A DNA stretch of 64,000 nucleotides from Denitrobacterium detoxificans (GCF_015062615.1 NZ_SUUH01000008.1:28419-92418), one strand, 5' to 3'; positions 42,377 to 51,361 are shown, numbered from the stretch's first letter. Translations and numbers: made by a program. The notes: generated by a model not told the origin, from the letters alone.

Positions 42377-42644
42377 ACTTATCACTCAGCGATCTGATCC
42401 AGGCTTCACGTTCTGCTTCGCGCATTTCCTGATGCGCATACGCTTCAAGGCGCCCCTGCGCGTGCAGGCCACCCTTGCCCTCCGACGAGGTGGGGTGGAA
42501 GGGGAGCCCGTTTACCTTGATGCTCTGCTTTACGAAAATGCGCACCGCCTCGGAAAGGCTTGTGCCTTGGTCTGCGAAAATGCGTTCTGCCGCTTCCTTA
42601 TCTTCGGCGTTGATGCGCACATGCAGGATGGCATCTTTGCTCAT
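42357..42644 (-). CDS. RelB/DinJ-type antitoxin
   Basis: The 95-residue protein starts with [20 protein letters not shown], a ribbon-helix-helix typical of RelB/DinJ, followed by [16 protein letters not shown] and a charged, probably unfolded C-terminus that would wrap the toxin. Its partner is a PIN protein rather than the usual RelE/YafQ. Start ATG 42644 behind GAGGG; the longer frame from 42668 has no ribosome site. First gene of a two-gene minus-strand operon, normally autoregulated. Confidence 0.8.
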   Translation of the reverse strand: MSKDAILHVRINAEDKEAAERIFADQGTSLSEAVRIFVKQSIKVNGLPFHPTSSEGKGGLHAQGRLEAYAHQEMREAEREAWIRSLSDKYEAFNR

Positions 42645-42741
42645 GAGGAAACCCTCGCTAACATGCATTCGTAACGGATGTGATACATGAGTATAGCAGT
42701 GAAACGGAGGGCTGGCTGGTCATTCTGGCCCCTAGATGCAA

Positions 42742-42780
42742 ATCGTCCCGCACCAGGCTTGGCTGCTGGAGCGGGACGAT
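42742..42780 (-). terminator. Hairpin ATCGTCCCGC...GCGGGACGAT
   Basis: Perfect 10-bp stem between the membrane-protein gene (42843) and the antitoxin gene, with TTTGC following on the minus strand. Confidence 0.6.
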
Positions 42781-42798
42781 GGTTCGTGGCTTGAACCG

Positions 42799-42833
42799 CT
42801 TGCATGCACGGCGAGGTAGGCCGTGCATGCAAG
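42799..42833 (-). terminator. Perfect 14-bp hairpin after the small membrane protein
   Basis: CTTGCATGCACGGC (42799-42812) with GCCGTGCATGCAAG (42820-42833), 7-base loop, 10 bases past the stop at 42843. There is no T-run; the hairpin downstream at 42742 may act with it. Confidence 0.6.
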
Positions 42834-42842
42834 AGATACTGG

Positions 42843-43325
42843 CTAGAATTGCTGCGGCGCGGCCGGCTGCTCTTCAAGCTGCTTGCGCGTCTGTATGACG
42901 CCCACCAGGTAGAGCACGGGAAGCACCAGGCCAACGAGGCCGGTGAGGATGGTGTTAGCGTTGTTCGCGGCGCCGGTGATCAGGCTGATTGCGGCGCAGA
43001 TGACGCCGATGATGCCCAGAACTAACGCAGCCGTGTGCTTGCCGTTTTCGCCCGAGGCCTTTACTCCCACGATGCCGATGACGAGGTCGACGATGCCCGA
43101 GAAGAGCATGACCCCGCCCAACAGGCCCACGATGATGCCGCTACCGATGGCCGCTTCTGTTCCCGTGTAGGTGGTGCCGTTGAGATCGAGGGTGCTGGTG
43201 GTGGCGCCAGAGGTGGCTGCGATTCCGCCACCCGCCAGGAACAGAATTCCGGCGATGATGGCCAGGCCAGCGAACACAATCATGATGATGGATACGACCT
43301 TCAGGAGCGTGCTACCTTGTTTCAT
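42843..43325 (-). CDS. Small four-helix membrane protein (DUF4064-like)
   Basis: The 160-residue protein has a Lys-led start (MKQGSTLLK), four membrane helices (about residues 8-32, 60-85, 95-115, 120-145), a short Thr/Gly-rich outer loop (TTSTLDLNGTTYTG) and a Pro/Gln-rich end. This layout fits the DUF4064 group; its role is unknown. ATG 43325 follows AAGGAGGAAGCC; the longer frame from 43463 has no ribosome site. Confidence 0.75.
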   Translation of the reverse strand: MKQGSTLLKVVSIIMIVFAGLAIIAGILFLAGGGIAATSGATTSTLDLNGTTYTGTEAAIGSGIIVGLLGGVMLFSGIVDLVIGIVGVKASGENGKHTAALVLGIIGVICAAISLITGAANNANTILTGLVGLVLPVLYLVGVIQTRKQLEEQPAAPQQF

Positions 43326-43572
43326 GGCTTCCTCCTTGCGTTGTGCGCATTGTTGCGCGCCGATTGTGAGAAGCGGATTACCCCATTTCGCACGGTGCGT
43401 GCGAGCCCCGCATTCTGTGCCCGATTTTTGCCGAATGAACAGGCCAAGCGCAAAGAAGAGCACGGGTCGTATTGTACATCAAATCTCCATGATTGGACAG
43501 GGGAAAGACTCGTTGCCCAGGGGGAACGAAAAGAAGCTCCTTGCTGCTGCATTTCTACATTTTTATTTGCTA

Positions 43573-43599
43573 GCATGGCGCGAAGGAATCGCGCTATGC
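43573..43599 (+). promoter_or_regulatory. Leader hairpin with AGGAA in the loop
   Basis: GCATGGCGCGA (43573-43583) with TCGCGCTATGC (43589-43599), one G-T wobble and loop AGGAA, 30 bases before the start of the gene at 43629. Confidence 0.5.
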
Positions 43600-43628
43600 G
43601 CGAGGGGAGAGTTTTGAGGAGGACGGTC

Positions 43629-44072
43629 ATGGGTCGACCGAAGAAGCAAGTTGAGGCCCCCAAGGAGGAAGCACCTATAGTTCCCAGACACGATGCCAAA
43701 GCTATAGCGGCCATAACCATCCTGGTTGTCGCCGCTATAGCTTTGGCATGCTATGAGCTTTCAACGGGTCAAATGTATGTCAAGGTAGATACGCAGGACG
43801 ATGTGGGTAATGCCAGCGTCATGGCGGTGGTGTACCAGGGCGATGTTTCGAGCAAGCTGGAAAAGGGAGATCTGGCTTCGTGCGGGCAAGCGCTTGCGGC
43901 TGTGGGCGTAGAGCCAGGGCAGGAAGTGTTCGTCGAAGGACGCTGGTTCGGCACCTACACCGTTGCGGTCCTCGATATGGATGGCAAAATCGACCCGCGT
44001 GGTACGTGCGTCGTTACCACCGTGGGTCGTGGCGAGACGCATGTGAGCATTATGCTTTCGGCGCGTTCGTAA
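43629..44072 (+). CDS. Small single-span membrane protein, unknown function
   Basis: The 147-residue protein has a basic, Pro-rich cytoplasmic start (MGRPKKQVEAPKEEAP), one membrane helix (about residues 22-44: AKAIAAITILVVAAIALAC) and an extracytoplasmic beta-rich domain of about 100 residues. I recognise no family. A 19-bp perfect inverted repeat (43693-43711 and 43731-43749) covers the membrane helix codons. ATG 43629 follows a strong GAGGAGG site; a longer in-frame opening to 43035 runs antisense through the neighbour and is not real. Confidence 0.65.
   Translation: MGRPKKQVEAPKEEAPIVPRHDAKAIAAITILVVAAIALACYELSTGQMYVKVDTQDDVGNASVMAVVYQGDVSSKLEKGDLASCGQALAAVGVEPGQEVFVEGRWFGTYTVAVLDMDGKIDPRGTCVVTTVGRGETHVSIMLSARS
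43693..43749 (+). repeat. Perfect 19-bp inverted repeat inside the coding region
   Basis: ATGCCAAAGCTATAGCGGC (43693-43711) is the exact reverse complement of 43731-43749. The 19-base spacer holds another AACCA/TGGTT stem, giving one long hairpin of about 57 bases within the membrane-helix codons. Confidence 0.85.
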
Positions 44073-44259
44073 TAATCCCATACCGTTCACCTGGGCGAAC
44101 GCGTTCAAGTGTTGATATTGGATGTCGCGAAGGTCACAGCGTCTCCACTTTCCATGTGGGCTGCATTCGGCTGCGCTATACTACTGGAATTTGATACGCA
44201 TATTCCGACTGCCCGTGCGGGCGGTCTTTAGTTGTACTGATTATTCCGAAAGGAAGCAT

Positions 44260-45969
44260 ATGCTTAACGGCGACATGGAGAAGGTGTACCCCTCCGCCAA
44301 GACTCTGGTGAAGGAACAGGTGGCGAGCCGCCTTCACGCGAAGGATGCCACGCTCTACAGCTTTTCCGAAGAAGCGCAGGAATGCGCCCAGAACTTCATG
44401 GGCTGGGCCGACTTGGCCAGCAACCCTCCGTATCCCATCGAGGACATCAAGCAGTTCGCTCAGCGCGTGCATGAGAGCGGCATTGAAGCCGTGGTGCTTC
44501 TGGGCGAGGGTGGCTCTACGCAGGCTCCCATGACCATTACGAAGTACAACAGCATCGATTCGAACCGCATTAAGTTCCGCACGCTCGACTCCGATTCTCC
44601 GGTGCGCGTGCGTGCCATCCTGGCCGAGCTGAACCCGCACACCACGCTGTTCATGATCTCGTCGAAGAGCGGCACCACCATCGAGCCGAACTCGGGTCTG
44701 GTGGCCGTGCGCAAGGCGCTGTGTGAGTCCATGCCGGAAGAAGACGTGGTGAAGCATCTGGTGGCCATTACCGACCCGGGCAGCGAGCTGCAGAAGATGG
44801 CCGAGCGCGAAGGCTGGCTGAAGGTGTTCACCGGCGAGCCCACCGTGGGCGGCCGCTATAGCGCCCTTTCCGTATTTGGCCTGGTACCTGCTGCGCTGGT
44901 GGGCATCGACCTCGACGATTTCATCGCGCACGCCATTGAGGCAGAGCGTGCATGCAGCGAAGACTCGGTGGACAACCCCGCCATCAAGCTCGCCGCGTTC
45001 CTGTACGACAACTACGTTGCGGGCCGCGACAAGTTCAGCTTCCTCACGCCCAAGCGTGGCCGCGTTCTGGGTCTGTGGATCGAACAGCTGGTGGCCGAAA
45101 GCCTGGGCAAGGAAGGTCATGGCATTCTGCCCAACATTGAGTGCGACGCCCTTACGCTTTCGAAGGACCAGGGCGACCGTACGGTTGTGGTGTACCAGAC
45201 GAAGACCGACCTGTGGGACGAGCGCAAGAACTTCGAGATGAGCTTGGCCTACATCGACCAGGCCATTCCGCGCCTGAGCTTCCGCATCGACAACGTGTGT
45301 GAGCTCTCGCAGGACTTCATCGTGTGGGAATACGCCATCGCCATGTGTGGTTACCTCATGAAGGTATGCCCGTTCGACCAGCCCGACGTGGCATCGGCCA
45401 AGGCCGCCACGCTGGAAATCCTCAGCGGTGGCCACACCGAGCCCGATTTCGTGCAGAACGAACTGGGCTGCACGCCTCTGGGCGAGATCGAGGTGCGCCT
45501 CAGTTCCGCCATGAAGGAGGCGAAGACGGTCGAAAAGGCCCTGAAGAACCTCATGCGCAGCATCCAGCCCGGCGATTACTTCGCCCTCAACGCCTTCGTG
45601 CCCTTCACGGGCGAGGGCCGTCGCGAGGCACTCGAGCTCATTCGCCACACGTTCGCCAAGGAATTCCAGATGGCGTCGTGCCTGGAAATTGGCCCGCGTT
45701 ACCTGCACTCCACCGGCCAGCTGCAGAAGGGCGGAAAGAACAACGGCGTCTTCCTGATCATTTCGGCCGACGAGCTGAAGGACATCCCGCTGGAAGACTG
45801 CAAGGCCCCCTCGCTGGGCGCCTTGGCCAAGGGCCAGGCCGAAGGCGACTTGAAGGTGCTTTCCGAGCGTGGCCGTCGCTGCGTGTACCTGCATCTTCCC
45901 GATAACTCCGGCGTAACCCTGCGTATGCTGGGCGAAACCGTTGCCAAGGTGGCTCGTTCTTTGAAGTAA
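44260..45969 (+). CDS. pgi: Glucose-6-phosphate isomerase
   Basis: The 569-residue protein has the two SIS domains of phosphoglucose isomerase: phosphate-binding SSKSGTTIEPNS near residue 130, a VGGRYSALSVFGLVP loop near 195, the catalytic region with Glu in DLWDERKN and the C-terminal GTGGQ-type replaced by HSTGQLQKGG near 488. It resembles the Pgi part of actinobacterial Tal-Pgi fusions more than E. coli Pgi. It interconverts glucose-6-P and fructose-6-P in the cytoplasm. ATG 44260 behind AAAGGAAG; TATACT at 44177-44182 is a possible -10 box. Confidence 0.82.
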   Translation: MLNGDMEKVYPSAKTLVKEQVASRLHAKDATLYSFSEEAQECAQNFMGWADLASNPPYPIEDIKQFAQRVHESGIEAVVLLGEGGSTQAPMTITKYNSIDSNRIKFRTLDSDSPVRVRAILAELNPHTTLFMISSKSGTTIEPNSGLVAVRKALCESMPEEDVVKHLVAITDPGSELQKMAEREGWLKVFTGEPTVGGRYSALSVFGLVPAALVGIDLDDFIAHAIEAERACSEDSVDNPAIKLAAFLYDNYVAGRDKFSFLTPKRGRVLGLWIEQLVAESLGKEGHGILPNIECDALTLSKDQGDRTVVVYQTKTDLWDERKNFEMSLAYIDQAIPRLSFRIDNVCELSQDFIVWEYAIAMCGYLMKVCPFDQPDVASAKAATLEILSGGHTEPDFVQNELGCTPLGEIEVRLSSAMKEAKTVEKALKNLMRSIQPGDYFALNAFVPFTGEGRREALELIRHTFAKEFQMASCLEIGPRYLHSTGQLQKGGKNNGVFLIISADELKDIPLEDCKAPSLGALAKGQAEGDLKVLSERGRRCVYLHLPDNSGVTLRMLGETVAKVARSLK

Positions 45970-45974
45970 CCGCT

Positions 45975-46019
45975 TCGCCGCCACCGGCGCACGTGCGTGC
46001 CTCCCCATGGCGGCGATTT
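45975..46019 (+). terminator. Hairpin between pgi and hypF
   Basis: TCGCCGCCA (45975-45983) with TGGCGGCGA (46008-46016), then TTTC. It abuts the hypF ribosome site; termination may be partial. Confidence 0.5.
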
Positions 46020-46038
46020 CTGCCATGAAAGGCACACT

Positions 46039-48489
46039 ATGCACGAAGCGCTTGATATTCACGTTATAGGTATTGTGCAAGGGGTGGGTTTCCGCCCCTT
46101 CGTTTATCGCATTGCCAGCACGCATAACATTTGCGGCTGGGTGCTGAATGCCACCGACGGCGTTCATATCCATGCGGAGGCGGCCTCGGACGACCTGGAT
46201 GCCTTCGTGATGGAGATTTCCGAAAACGCCCCGGCCGCCGCGCGTGTCGAGCGCATCAAGATGGACGAGGTGCCCGTGGAGGGCTTCGGCGTTTTTCAGA
46301 TCCGCTTTTCCGACGACGTGGATTCCAACGCCACGACACTCGTATCTCCCGACCTTGCCACCTGCGACGATTGCCTGGCCGAGCTGTTCGACCCGGACAA
46401 TCGCCGTTACCATTACCCGTTCATCAACTGCACGAACTGCGGTCCGCGCTTCACGATCATGCGCGCGCTGCCCTACGACCGCCCGCAGACGTCCATGAGC
46501 GAGTTCCCCATGTGCCCCGATTGCGCGCACGAGTATGCCGATCCGGCCGACCGTCGTTTCCATGCGCAACCTGACGCCTGCTTCGACTGCGGTCCGCGCC
46601 TGTGCTTCGTCGACATGACGCAGCAGGGCGAGGCGAAGGCTCAGCTGCTGGGCGCCCACGCGTTCCAGAAGGACCAGCTGGGCGGCAGCGAGGCTCTGTG
46701 GGCCACCAACGTGAGCGAGAGCGACGCGCTGATCGACGCCGTGGTGTCGCTGCTGAAGGCGGGATCCATCGTGGCCGTAAAGGGCCTGGGTGGGTTCCAC
46801 CTGGTGTGCGACGCGTCCAATCCCGCTGCCCTGGCCAATCTGCGCAAGCGCAAGCGCCGCGAGGGCAAGGCGTTCGCGTGCATGGTGGCCAGCGTCGAAG
46901 ACGCCCGCGCGTTCTGCCTGGTGTCCGAAGAGGAGGAGCGCCTGCTCGCGTCTCCCGCACGCCCCATCGTGCTGCTAAAGAAGAAGCCCTCCGTGCAGCT
47001 TGCCGAGGGGCTGGCCGATGGTCTTACCGAGCTGGGGCTTATGCTGCCCGCAACGCCGCTTCAGCATCTGATCGTGCGTGCGTTTGGCGGCATGTTGGTT
47101 ATGACGTCGGGCAATGTGCACGATGAGCCCATCCAGACTGACGACGCCCAGGCGGTCTCCGCGCTTGCCGGCATTGCCGACGCCCTGCTGGGAAACAATC
47201 GTGCCATCCTTTCGCGCTACGACGATTCCGTGCTTCGCGTGCTAAGCGTGGGCGAGGGCCAGACGGCGGTGCAGTTCATCCGCCGCGCCCGTGGATTCGC
47301 GCCGCTGCCCATCGCGCTCCCCGCACGCCCCGAAGGCGCTACGGGCCAGGATGCATGCTTGTTTGCAACGGGTCCCGAGCAGAAGAACACGTTCTGCTAT
47401 ACGCGTCCGGGCGAGGCGTTCGTGTCCCAGCACATTGGCGACATGGAGAACGTGGCCACCAACGACGCATGGCTCGAGGCCAAGGGGGCGTACGCATCGC
47501 TTTTGCGACTGAACCCCGTGGCGGTGGCCTGCGATAAGCATCCCGAATACCTCACCTCGAAGTGGGCATCGGGCCAGGATCTGCCCGTGACGGCCGTTCA
47601 GCATCATCATGCGCATATCGTTTCCGCCATGGCTGAAAATGGTCTGGAGGGGCCGGTGTGCGGTATTGCCTTCGATGGCACTGGCTATGGCGAAGATGGC
47701 GCTATCTGGGGCGGCGAGGTTCTCATGGCGAATCTTGCCACGTTCGAGCGCCTGGCGAACTTCGCCTATATTCCGCTTCCCGGTGGCGCGGCGGCCATCA
47801 AGCATCCCATGCGTTGCGCTTATGGCGCGCTGTGGGCCTTCGACCTGCTGGAGCATCCTGCTGCGAAGGGTCTACTCGATGCCATGGGCGACGAGGCCGA
47901 AATCTGCGACCAGATGATCGAGCGTGGTCTGAACACGCCCTATACGTCGTCGGTCGGCCGCCTGTTTGACGCCGCCAGCGCCTTGCTGGGCGTATGCACC
48001 CAGCCTACGTACGAGGGCGAAGGCGCCGTGCTGCTCGAGGCGGCAATCGATCATGCCGCTCAGGCGGACACCGAGGCAGCTGCGGCGTATCGCGTGGAGG
48101 TCGTGAAGAACACGGCCACGGAGAACAGCACCGCACTCGATACCTCGGTCGTGTTGTTCGATGCGGCGCCGCTCTTCAAGGCTATGCTCGACGATATGGC
48201 CGCGGGCGTTTCCGTGGGCGTCATCGCGCGTCGTTTCCACGATGCGATGGTCGAGGTCATTGTCATGTCTGCTCAGCTTGCGGAGGCCGCGTATGGCGTG
48301 CGTACCGTGGTGCTTTCGGGTGGTGTGTTCATGAATCGCTATCTCATGGAGCATGCGGTTTCGGCGCTTGGAGCGCTTGGCTATACCGCTGCGATGAATA
48401 AAGACCTACCTCCCAACGATGCCTGCATTTCATACGGGCAGGCTGTGGTAGCATTGCGGACGATAGACACGCTCCCTGCGGGGGAGTAA
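46039..48489 (+). CDS. hypF: Carbamoyltransferase HypF (hydrogenase CN ligand synthesis)
   Basis: The 816-residue protein has the HypF domains in order: acylphosphatase (IVQGVGFRPFVYRIA near residue 12), two CX2C-X18-CX2C zinc fingers (CDDCLAEL...CTNCGPRF and CPDCAHEY...CFDCGPRL, about 110-190), a YrdC-like domain (about 200-390) and a Kae1-like carbamoyltransferase domain with HHHAHIVSAMAENG near 530. It uses carbamoyl phosphate and ATP to make the thiocarboxamide on HypE that becomes the cyanide ligands of the NiFe site. ATG 46039 has AAAGG upstream. First of hypF-hypC-hypD. Confidence 0.96.
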   Translation: MHEALDIHVIGIVQGVGFRPFVYRIASTHNICGWVLNATDGVHIHAEAASDDLDAFVMEISENAPAAARVERIKMDEVPVEGFGVFQIRFSDDVDSNATTLVSPDLATCDDCLAELFDPDNRRYHYPFINCTNCGPRFTIMRALPYDRPQTSMSEFPMCPDCAHEYADPADRRFHAQPDACFDCGPRLCFVDMTQQGEAKAQLLGAHAFQKDQLGGSEALWATNVSESDALIDAVVSLLKAGSIVAVKGLGGFHLVCDASNPAALANLRKRKRREGKAFACMVASVEDARAFCLVSEEEERLLASPARPIVLLKKKPSVQLAEGLADGLTELGLMLPATPLQHLIVRAFGGMLVMTSGNVHDEPIQTDDAQAVSALAGIADALLGNNRAILSRYDDSVLRVLSVGEGQTAVQFIRRARGFAPLPIALPARPEGATGQDACLFATGPEQKNTFCYTRPGEAFVSQHIGDMENVATNDAWLEAKGAYASLLRLNPVAVACDKHPEYLTSKWASGQDLPVTAVQHHHAHIVSAMAENGLEGPVCGIAFDGTGYGEDGAIWGGEVLMANLATFERLANFAYIPLPGGAAAIKHPMRCAYGALWAFDLLEHPAAKGLLDAMGDEAEICDQMIERGLNTPYTSSVGRLFDAASALLGVCTQPTYEGEGAVLLEAAIDHAAQADTEAAAAYRVEVVKNTATENSTALDTSVVLFDAAPLFKAMLDDMAAGVSVGVIARRFHDAMVEVIVMSAQLAEAAYGVRTVVLSGGVFMNRYLMEHAVSALGALGYTAAMNKDLPPNDACISYGQAVVALRTIDTLPAGE

Positions 48490-48538
48490 CGAAGGGTGCC
48501 GCGCCGCAAGCCGGCGTTGGCTGAAAAGGAGATGCGGT

Positions 48539-48793
48539 ATGTGCTTGGCAATTCCCGCTCAAATTACCGAAGTTAAAGATGGCAACATGGTGGAAGTCAC
48601 GGTCATGGGCGCCACGCGTGAGGTTTCTATCGACCTGACGCCCCAGGCCACGTTGGGCGACTTCGTCCTCGTCCATGCGGGCTTCGCCATCGAGGTTGTT
48701 GACCCCCAGTTCGCCGAGGACACGCTTGAGTTGGTGCGCCAGTTCCCCGACATGGTGGAAGAGGAAATCGGCATCACTGAGCAGGCGATGTAG
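48539..48793 (+). CDS. hypC: Hydrogenase assembly chaperone HypC
   Basis: The 84-residue protein begins MCLAIPAQITEV; Cys2, exposed after Met removal, is the conserved residue that binds the Fe(CN)2CO unit and the large-subunit precursor. The OB-fold core ends in DFVLVHAGFAIEVVD. It forms a complex with HypD. It lies 49 bases after hypF and 1 base before hypD. Confidence 0.96.
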   Translation: MCLAIPAQITEVKDGNMVEVTVMGATREVSIDLTPQATLGDFVLVHAGFAIEVVDPQFAEDTLELVRQFPDMVEEEIGITEQAM

Positions 48794-48794
48794 C

Positions 48795-49937
48795 ATGTCT
48801 GCGGCAGAAGGAGCGGCAGAAGGAGCGGCAGAGGCCCTGCCCGAAAACGTGCTCACGCGCGACCTTTCCCAGTTCAAGAACCCCGAGCTCGCAAAGGGGC
48901 TCATCGATTCTATCCAGGCGCTTGCGCCCAAGAGCTGCGCGCTCATGGAGGTATGCGGCACGCATACGGTTTCCATTGCCCGCGCGGGCATTCGCGCCAT
49001 CATGCCCGAGGGAACGCGCCTGCTTTCTGGTCCGGGTTGTCCCGTGTGCGTAACGGCCAACCGCGACATCGACACCGTCATTGCGCTGTGCCGCATCCCC
49101 AACGTCACCATTACTACGTTTGGCGACATGACGCGCGTGCCCGGTTCCACGTCTAGCTTGCTTGCCGAAAAGGCGGCGGGCCGCAGCGTGGAAATCGTGT
49201 ACTCGCCGCTCGATGCGCTGCGCTATGCGCAGGAGCATCCCGAACGCCAGGTCATTTTCGTGGGCGTGGGCTTCGAGACCACCACGCCGCTCATCGCCAT
49301 GGCCATTCGCCGCGCGAAGCAGATGGGCCTTTCCAATTTCAGCGTCTTCGTGGCGCACAAGAACATGCCCGGCGCGCTGGAAGCCATTGTGTCCGACCCG
49401 TCGCTTCAGGTGGACGCCCTTATTCTGCCTGGCCATGTTTCCACTATTACGGGTATGGCTCCGTACCAGTTCCTGGCCGAACGCTATGGCATTCCCGGTG
49501 TGATCACTGGCTTCGAACCGGTGGACGTGCTGCAGGGCATTGCCATGCTCATGCGTCAGCTGCATGAGGGGCGCGCGGAAATTGAAATCGCCTACACGCG
49601 CGGCGTGCGTGCGGAAGGCAATCCCGTGGCGCTGGCCGCTATCGACGAAGTGTTCGAAACCTGCACTGCTACCTGGCGTGGGCTGGGCCCCATTCCCGGA
49701 AGCGGATATCACATTCGCCCCGAGTTCGCGGAGTTCGACGCGGTGGAGCGCTTCCATCCCGAAGTGGAGCCCACCATCGAACCGCGTGGATGTCGTTGCG
49801 GCGATGTGCTGCGCGGGGCCATCACGCCGAAGGCGTGCCCGCACTTCAATCGTAGCTGCACGCCCGAGAACCCCGTTGGCCCCTGCATGGTGTCTTCCGA
49901 GGGCAGCTGCGCGGCGTACTACCGCTATTACCGATAA
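48795..49937 (+). CDS. hypD: Hydrogenase formation protein HypD
   Basis: The 380-residue protein has the HypD signatures: EVCGTHTVSIARAGI near residue 50 (Cys for Fe), SGPGCPVCVT near 75, GFETTTPL near 155, GFEPVDVL near 235, and the C-terminal iron-sulphur Cys set (CRCGDVLRG...CPHF...CTPENPVGPCMVSSEGSC). It carries the Fe(CN)2CO moiety to the hydrogenase. The N-terminus has a small AAEG repeat. hypE, hypA and hypB are not adjacent; the next gene is unrelated. Confidence 0.96.
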   Translation: MSAAEGAAEGAAEALPENVLTRDLSQFKNPELAKGLIDSIQALAPKSCALMEVCGTHTVSIARAGIRAIMPEGTRLLSGPGCPVCVTANRDIDTVIALCRIPNVTITTFGDMTRVPGSTSSLLAEKAAGRSVEIVYSPLDALRYAQEHPERQVIFVGVGFETTTPLIAMAIRRAKQMGLSNFSVFVAHKNMPGALEAIVSDPSLQVDALILPGHVSTITGMAPYQFLAERYGIPGVITGFEPVDVLQGIAMLMRQLHEGRAEIEIAYTRGVRAEGNPVALAAIDEVFETCTATWRGLGPIPGSGYHIRPEFAEFDAVERFHPEVEPTIEPRGCRCGDVLRGAITPKACPHFNRSCTPENPVGPCMVSSEGSCAAYYRYYR

Positions 49938-49947
49938 TCCATCTGGC

Positions 49948-49983
49948 TAGCGCGCGGGGCGTGGCAACGTTTCCCGCGCGCTA
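49948..49983 (+). terminator. Perfect 11-bp hairpin after hypD
   Basis: TAGCGCGCGGG (49948-49958) with CCCGCGCGCTA (49973-49983), 11 bases past the hypD stop. There is no T-run. A second hairpin (CCCCGC-TTTA-GCGGGG, 50019-50034) follows. Confidence 0.55.
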
Positions 49984-50087
49984 CAGAAGGGTAACAGTGA
50001 CGCGCCATGCGTCGACCGCCCCGCTTTAGCGGGGTTACCATCACAAGCGATATCAGCGAGCCGCCTGGTGCGGGAAAGGAACGATGC

Positions 50088-50867
50088 GTGCGCGTCAGCG
50101 AGGAAAAGATTCATCGCTCGCAAAATGGCGTGTTTGGTGGGGTTGCAGCTGGCCTGGCTACCCATTTCGACATCGACCCCGCCATCATGCGCATCGTATG
50201 CGTCGTGCTCGCCTTGCTTACCGCTGGCGCCATCATTCCGCTCTACATTGCCCTGTGGCTCATCTTCCCCGAAGAGGAGGAGACATGGGAGCCCGTGGAT
50301 ATCGATCCGAGCATGTACGGGGCAACGTGCCCCATTCGCCCCATCGATGCCGCAAGCAAGCGCTCGCGTCGCCGTACGCTGGTCATTTGCGTGTGCCTAG
50401 CTGCGGGGCTTCTTCTTGTGTCCCTGGCCTCCGTTGCCATGCTGGCTCAATTCGATGCGTCCTTTGGGCTCGTTCAAATCCCGGCCGCCTTTGCCATGGC
50501 AGTGGGCTGTGCCCGGTTTGTCATTCCCGGAAAGCATGGATACAACATCGTCACCTGTGCCGAAGGCGCCATGCTCTTTTTCGTGGGGCTGCTCGTGATG
50601 CTGTGGTCGGTCGACCTCGTCTCGATACGCCTCGATGCGTGGTTTGCGGAAACCTGGCCATTGCTTGCCATCACGCTCGGCTTGCTCATTCAGGCGCGTG
50701 CGCTCGACGCGCCGGCCCTTGTGGTGTGCGCCATCGCGGCATTCGTGGTGTTTTGCGCCATCGGCTTCACCACGTATACGCTTATCGGCACGCACGAGGG
50801 CTTGTGGCAGCCGCTCCAGTTCCGCGATGACGTCTTGGCGCCCTTGGATTGGTGGGGGAGGTCGTAA
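50088..50867 (+). CDS. PspC-domain membrane protein
   Basis: The 259-residue protein has an N-terminal PspC domain (MRVSEEKIHRSQNGVFGGV, then AAGLATHFDIDPAIMRIV and a membrane helix), a cytoplasmic linker and four more helices. PspC proteins sense membrane stress with PspA/PspB in some bacteria, but many actinobacterial relatives have other roles. Start GTG 50088 has AAAGGA 7 bases upstream. Its stop overlaps the ATG of the next PspC gene (TAATG), so the two are coupled. Confidence 0.8.
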   Translation: MRVSEEKIHRSQNGVFGGVAAGLATHFDIDPAIMRIVCVVLALLTAGAIIPLYIALWLIFPEEEETWEPVDIDPSMYGATCPIRPIDAASKRSRRRTLVICVCLAAGLLLVSLASVAMLAQFDASFGLVQIPAAFAMAVGCARFVIPGKHGYNIVTCAEGAMLFFVGLLVMLWSVDLVSIRLDAWFAETWPLLAITLGLLIQARALDAPALVVCAIAAFVVFCAIGFTTYTLIGTHEGLWQPLQFRDDVLAPLDWWGRS

Positions 50868-51298
50868 TGGCAAGGAAGCTATCCTCGTATCCCCTGAAGA
50901 ACCGCATCTGGGCGGGCGTGGGCATGGTCATCACGTTCGTGGGGGCTATTGCCCTTTTGGGCATGTACGCGCATTTGGGCTGGTGGGTGACGCTGGGCCA
51001 GGCGGTTGCCTTCATCCTGAATGTTTTGCTGCCCATTTCGCTTGTGCTGTTGGTTGTCTACCTGTTCTGGGCATGGCGCGTGGGCAAGTTCACGTCGCTG
51101 GGTTGGGTGGATGGAACCAAGCGGCTTTGCCGTAGCGAGACCGACGTTCGCCTCTTTGGCGTATGTGGAGGATTTGCGCAGCGCTATGGGCTGGACAGCA
51201 CGGTGGTGCGCGTGGTCGTTTTGCTCCTCTTCTTTGTATCGCCCCTGCTCATGACGCTGGCGTATGTACTCTTCGCCCTTTTAATGCCACGGGAGTAA
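50867..51298 (+). CDS. Second PspC-domain membrane protein, PspC at the C-terminus
   Basis: The 143-residue protein has two membrane helices (about residues 15-35 and 45-70), then the PspC motif (KRLCRSETDVRLFGVCGGFAQRYGLD near 85-112) and a final helix. The PspC domain is therefore C-terminal, the reverse of its partner at 50088, whose PspC is N-terminal. The pair may form a heteromeric membrane sensor. Its stop is 56 bases before the next promoter. Confidence 0.78.
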   Translation: MARKLSSYPLKNRIWAGVGMVITFVGAIALLGMYAHLGWWVTLGQAVAFILNVLLPISLVLLVVYLFWAWRVGKFTSLGWVDGTKRLCRSETDVRLFGVCGGFAQRYGLDSTVVRVVVLLLFFVSPLLMTLAYVLFALLMPRE

Positions 51299-51333
51299 TC
51301 CCATTTCAGAGGCCGTTTGGGGCATGCAAAATT

Positions 51334-51361
51334 TTGTATAGAATGCCCGTTTCGGTATAAT
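51334..51361 (+). promoter_or_regulatory. Promoter of the RlpA-like gene
   Basis: -35 TTGTAT (51334-51339), 16-base spacer, -10 TATAAT (51356-51361). Because transcription should start near 51368, the coding start must lie after this point. Confidence 0.7.

Noticed and set aside
43326..43628. tRNA-like folding in the gap between the two small membrane proteins
   Set aside because: No cloverleaf with a T-loop GTTCRA consensus could be found on either strand.
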